The notes beneath the pieces were generated by a model, which was not told the origin of the DNA, did no database searches, and saw only the letters and a list, made by a program, of their open reading frames with translations. Below, one piece after another: positions 5,798 to 7,157 of a DNA stretch of 7,157 nucleotides. The translations under genes were made by a program, and so were the position numbers. The stretch is from Zeimonas sp964481165 (lineage in GTDB: Bacteria > Pseudomonadota > Gammaproteobacteria > Burkholderiales > Burkholderiaceae_E). The stretch spans positions 1 to 7,157 of the forward strand of contig CAYZYC010000116.1 in the NCBI GenBank assembly GCA_964481165.1, read 5' to 3'. Numbering within the stretch: position 1 is the first letter of the stretch; each line of letters begins with the position of its first letter.

Positions 5798-6871
5798 ATG
5801 GAGAACCTGCTCAACGACGTGACCCTGTGGGGCGAGAGCACGCTCGGCGGCGCCTGGCCGGTCGTCTGGACATTGACGAAGATCGTCGCGCTCGTCGTGC
5901 CGCTGCTCGGATGCGTGGCGTACCTCACGCTGTGGGAACGCAAGCTGATCGCGTTCATGCACGTGCGGCTCGGGCCGAACCGCGTCGGGCCCGGCGGGCT
6001 GCTGCAGCCCATCGCCGACGCGTTCAAGCTGATGTTCAAGGAGATCATCGTCCCGTCGCAGGCGAGCACGGGGCTCTACATCCTCGGCCCGATCATGACG
6101 ATCATGCCGGCGATGGCCGCCTGGGTGGTCATTCCCTTCGGACCCGAGGTCGCGCTGTCGAACGTCGACGCCGGCCTGCTGCTGCTGCTCGCGATCACCT
6201 CGGTGGAAGTCTACGGAGTGATCATCGCCGGCTGGGCGTCGAACTCGAAATACCCGTTCCTCGGCGCGATGCGGGCCGCGGCGCAGATGCTGTCGTACGA
6301 ACTCGGCATCGGCTTCGCGCTGGTCATCGTGCTGATGGTCTCGGGCAGCCTGAACATGAGCGAGATCGTGTTCGCGCAGGATCGCGGCTGGTTCGCCGAC
6401 CGCGGGCTGAACTTCCTGTCGTGGAACTGGCTGCCGCTGCTGCCGATCTTCGTCGTCTACGTGATCTCGTCGGTCGCCGAGACGAACCGCCATCCGTTCG
6501 ACGTCGTCGAGGGCGAGTCGGAGATCGTCGCCGGACACATGGTCGAGTACTCGGGAATGGGATTCGCGATCTTCTTCCTCGCCGAATACGCGAACATGAT
6601 CCTGCTGTCGGCGGTGGCCTCGATCCTGTTCCTCGGCGGCTGGATGCCTCCGATCGATTCGGCCGTCTTCAACTGGATCCCGGGGTGGATCTGGCTCGGC
6701 CTGAAAACCTTCGTCGTCGTGTCGATGTTCATCTGGTTCCGCGCGACCTTCCCGCGCTTCCGTTTCGACCAGATCATGCGGCTCGGCTGGAAGATCTTCA
6801 TCCCGGTCACGCTGTTCTGGCTGGTTCTCGTGGCGGTCTGGATGCAGACGCCCTGGAACATCTGGTACTGA
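5798..6871 (+). CDS. nuoH: NADH-quinone oxidoreductase subunit H (ND1 type, membrane)
   Basis: The 357-residue integral inner-membrane protein docks the peripheral arm onto the membrane arm and forms most of the quinone chamber with NuoD and NuoB. About eight hydrophobic segments are visible, roughly at 23-43, 93-113, 126-146, 168-186, 211-227, 254-277, 293-313 and 332-349. Family motifs include ERKLIAFMHVRLGPNRVGP (47-65), PIADAFKLMFKE (71-82) and the charged cytoplasmic loop ETNRHPFDVVEGESE (228-242), whose Glu228, Asp235, Glu238, Glu240 and Glu242 link quinone chemistry to proton pumping in current models. The wording of that loop is typical of betaproteobacteria. The start is nine bases after the nuoG stop and the length is normal. 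No signal peptide is expected; the first hydrophobic segment acts as the insertion signal. Confidence 0.99.
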   Translation: MENLLNDVTLWGESTLGGAWPVVWTLTKIVALVVPLLGCVAYLTLWERKLIAFMHVRLGPNRVGPGGLLQPIADAFKLMFKEIIVPSQASTGLYILGPIMTIMPAMAAWVVIPFGPEVALSNVDAGLLLLLAITSVEVYGVIIAGWASNSKYPFLGAMRAAAQMLSYELGIGFALVIVLMVSGSLNMSEIVFAQDRGWFADRGLNFLSWNWLPLLPIFVVYVISSVAETNRHPFDVVEGESEIVAGHMVEYSGMGFAIFFLAEYANMILLSAVASILFLGGWMPPIDSAVFNWIPGWIWLGLKTFVVVSMFIWFRATFPRFRFDQIMRLGWKIFIPVTLFWLVLVAVWMQTPWNIWY

Positions 6872-6878
6872 CCGGCGC

Positions 6879-6883
6879 AGGAG
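6879..6883 (+). promoter_or_regulatory. Ribosome-binding site of nuoI
   Basis: AGGAG five bases before ATG at 6889 is a good Shine-Dalgarno match and fixes the nuoI start. Confidence 0.8.
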
Positions 6884-6888
6884 CGACC

Positions 6889-7157
6889 ATGTCCGCCGTC
6901 AAGGATTTCCTCTCCAGTTTCATGCTCCGCGAGATGCTCGACGGCCTGCGGCTGACGGGCAGGTACCTGTTCGCTCGCAAGATCACGCTGCAGTACCCCG
7001 AGGAGAAGACGCCGCTGTCGCCGCGGTTTCGCGGCCTGCACGCGCTGCGCCGCTATCCGAACGGCGAAGAGCGCTGCATCGCCTGCAAGCTGTGCGAGGC
7101 GGTGTGCCCGGCGCTGGCGATCACGATCGAGTCGGCCGAGCGCGAGGACGGCACGCG
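6889..7157 (+). CDS. nuoI: NADH-quinone oxidoreductase subunit I (2x 4Fe-4S ferredoxin type), 5' part
   Basis: An open frame of 89 codons plus two bases runs off the right edge. NuoI carries two 4Fe-4S clusters (N6a, N6b) that pass electrons from NuoG to NuoB. The first ferredoxin motif is complete: Cys63, Cys66, Cys69 and Cys73 in CIACKLCEAVCP. In two-cluster ferredoxins the fourth cysteine of such a motif usually binds the other cluster. The second motif lies beyond the window. The N-terminal amphipathic stretch (SSFMLREMLDGLRLTGRYLF, about 9-28) probably lies along the membrane beside NuoH. YPEEKTPLSPRFRG and ALRRYPNGEERC are typical of the alpha/betaproteobacterial and mitochondrial (TYKY/NDUFS8) branch. 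The start has an AGGAG and lies 17 bases after the nuoH stop. Confidence 0.97.
   Translation, partial: MSAVKDFLSSFMLREMLDGLRLTGRYLFARKITLQYPEEKTPLSPRFRGLHALRRYPNGEERCIACKLCEAVCPALAITIESAEREDGT

Noticed and set aside
3302..6538. Very long open frame on the - strand (about 1078 codons) opposite nuoG and nuoH
   Set aside because: Its product is rich in Arg, His, Asp and Ala with no recognisable domain, and it lies opposite two clearly conserved genes. Stop-free antisense frames are a known by-product of strong G/C third-position bias.
1..7157. A novel defence, secretion or biosynthetic system
   Set aside because: Every coding region is a standard complex I subunit in standard order. No accessory gene, CRISPR array, tRNA or insertion sequence is present. 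The only unexplained structure is the nuoC-nuoD gap.

Overview
The window is a stretch of a bacterial respiratory complex I (NADH:quinone oxidoreductase, nuo) operon, all on the + strand. It holds the last codons of nuoC, complete nuoD, nuoE, nuoF, nuoG and nuoH, and the first 89 codons of nuoI. High GC, separate nuoC and nuoD (not fused as in enterobacteria), the C-D-E-F-G-H-I order and protein signatures such as the NuoH loop ETNRHPFDVVEGESE and the NuoI stretch YPEEKTPLSPRFRG point to a betaproteobacterium (Burkholderiales, Rhodocyclales or Nitrosomonadales range). That placement is from memory of the families, not from a search.

Layout: nuoC 3' end (1-77); a 147-base gap (78-224); nuoD (225-1478, GTG start); nuoE (1475-2005, overlapping nuoD by ATGA); nuoF (2007-3344); a 32-base gap; nuoG (3377-5788); nuoH (5798-6871); nuoI (6889 to the window edge). 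Apart from the nuoC-nuoD gap, junctions are 1 to 32 bases or overlap, as expected for one polycistronic transcript. No promoter and no canonical intrinsic terminator was found.

Together the genes encode the electron path of complex I. NuoF binds NADH and FMN and carries one 4Fe-4S cluster. NuoE carries a 2Fe-2S cluster beside the FMN. NuoG carries a chain of three clusters. NuoI carries two 4Fe-4S clusters leading towards the quinone, and NuoC/NuoD form the connecting arm, with NuoD supplying quinone-site residues. NuoH is the membrane subunit that completes the quinone chamber. All ligand residues I could check are present, except those of the optional N7 cluster in NuoG, which is missing as in many bacteria.

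The one unusual region is the nuoC-nuoD gap. Positions 103-182 form a nested inverted repeat: an outer 13-position stem enclosing two perfect hairpins. Its right arm, extended to 170-187, is also an inverted copy of nuoD codons 7-12 (243-260): 17 Watson-Crick pairs and one G-U. The left arm (103-115) is a 12/13 direct copy of 248-260. The mRNA could therefore fold in two mutually exclusive ways around the GTG start of nuoD. This may be an intra-operon regulatory switch, or the scar of a small repeat insertion or template switch. The rest of the window looks like an ordinary, intact nuo operon.
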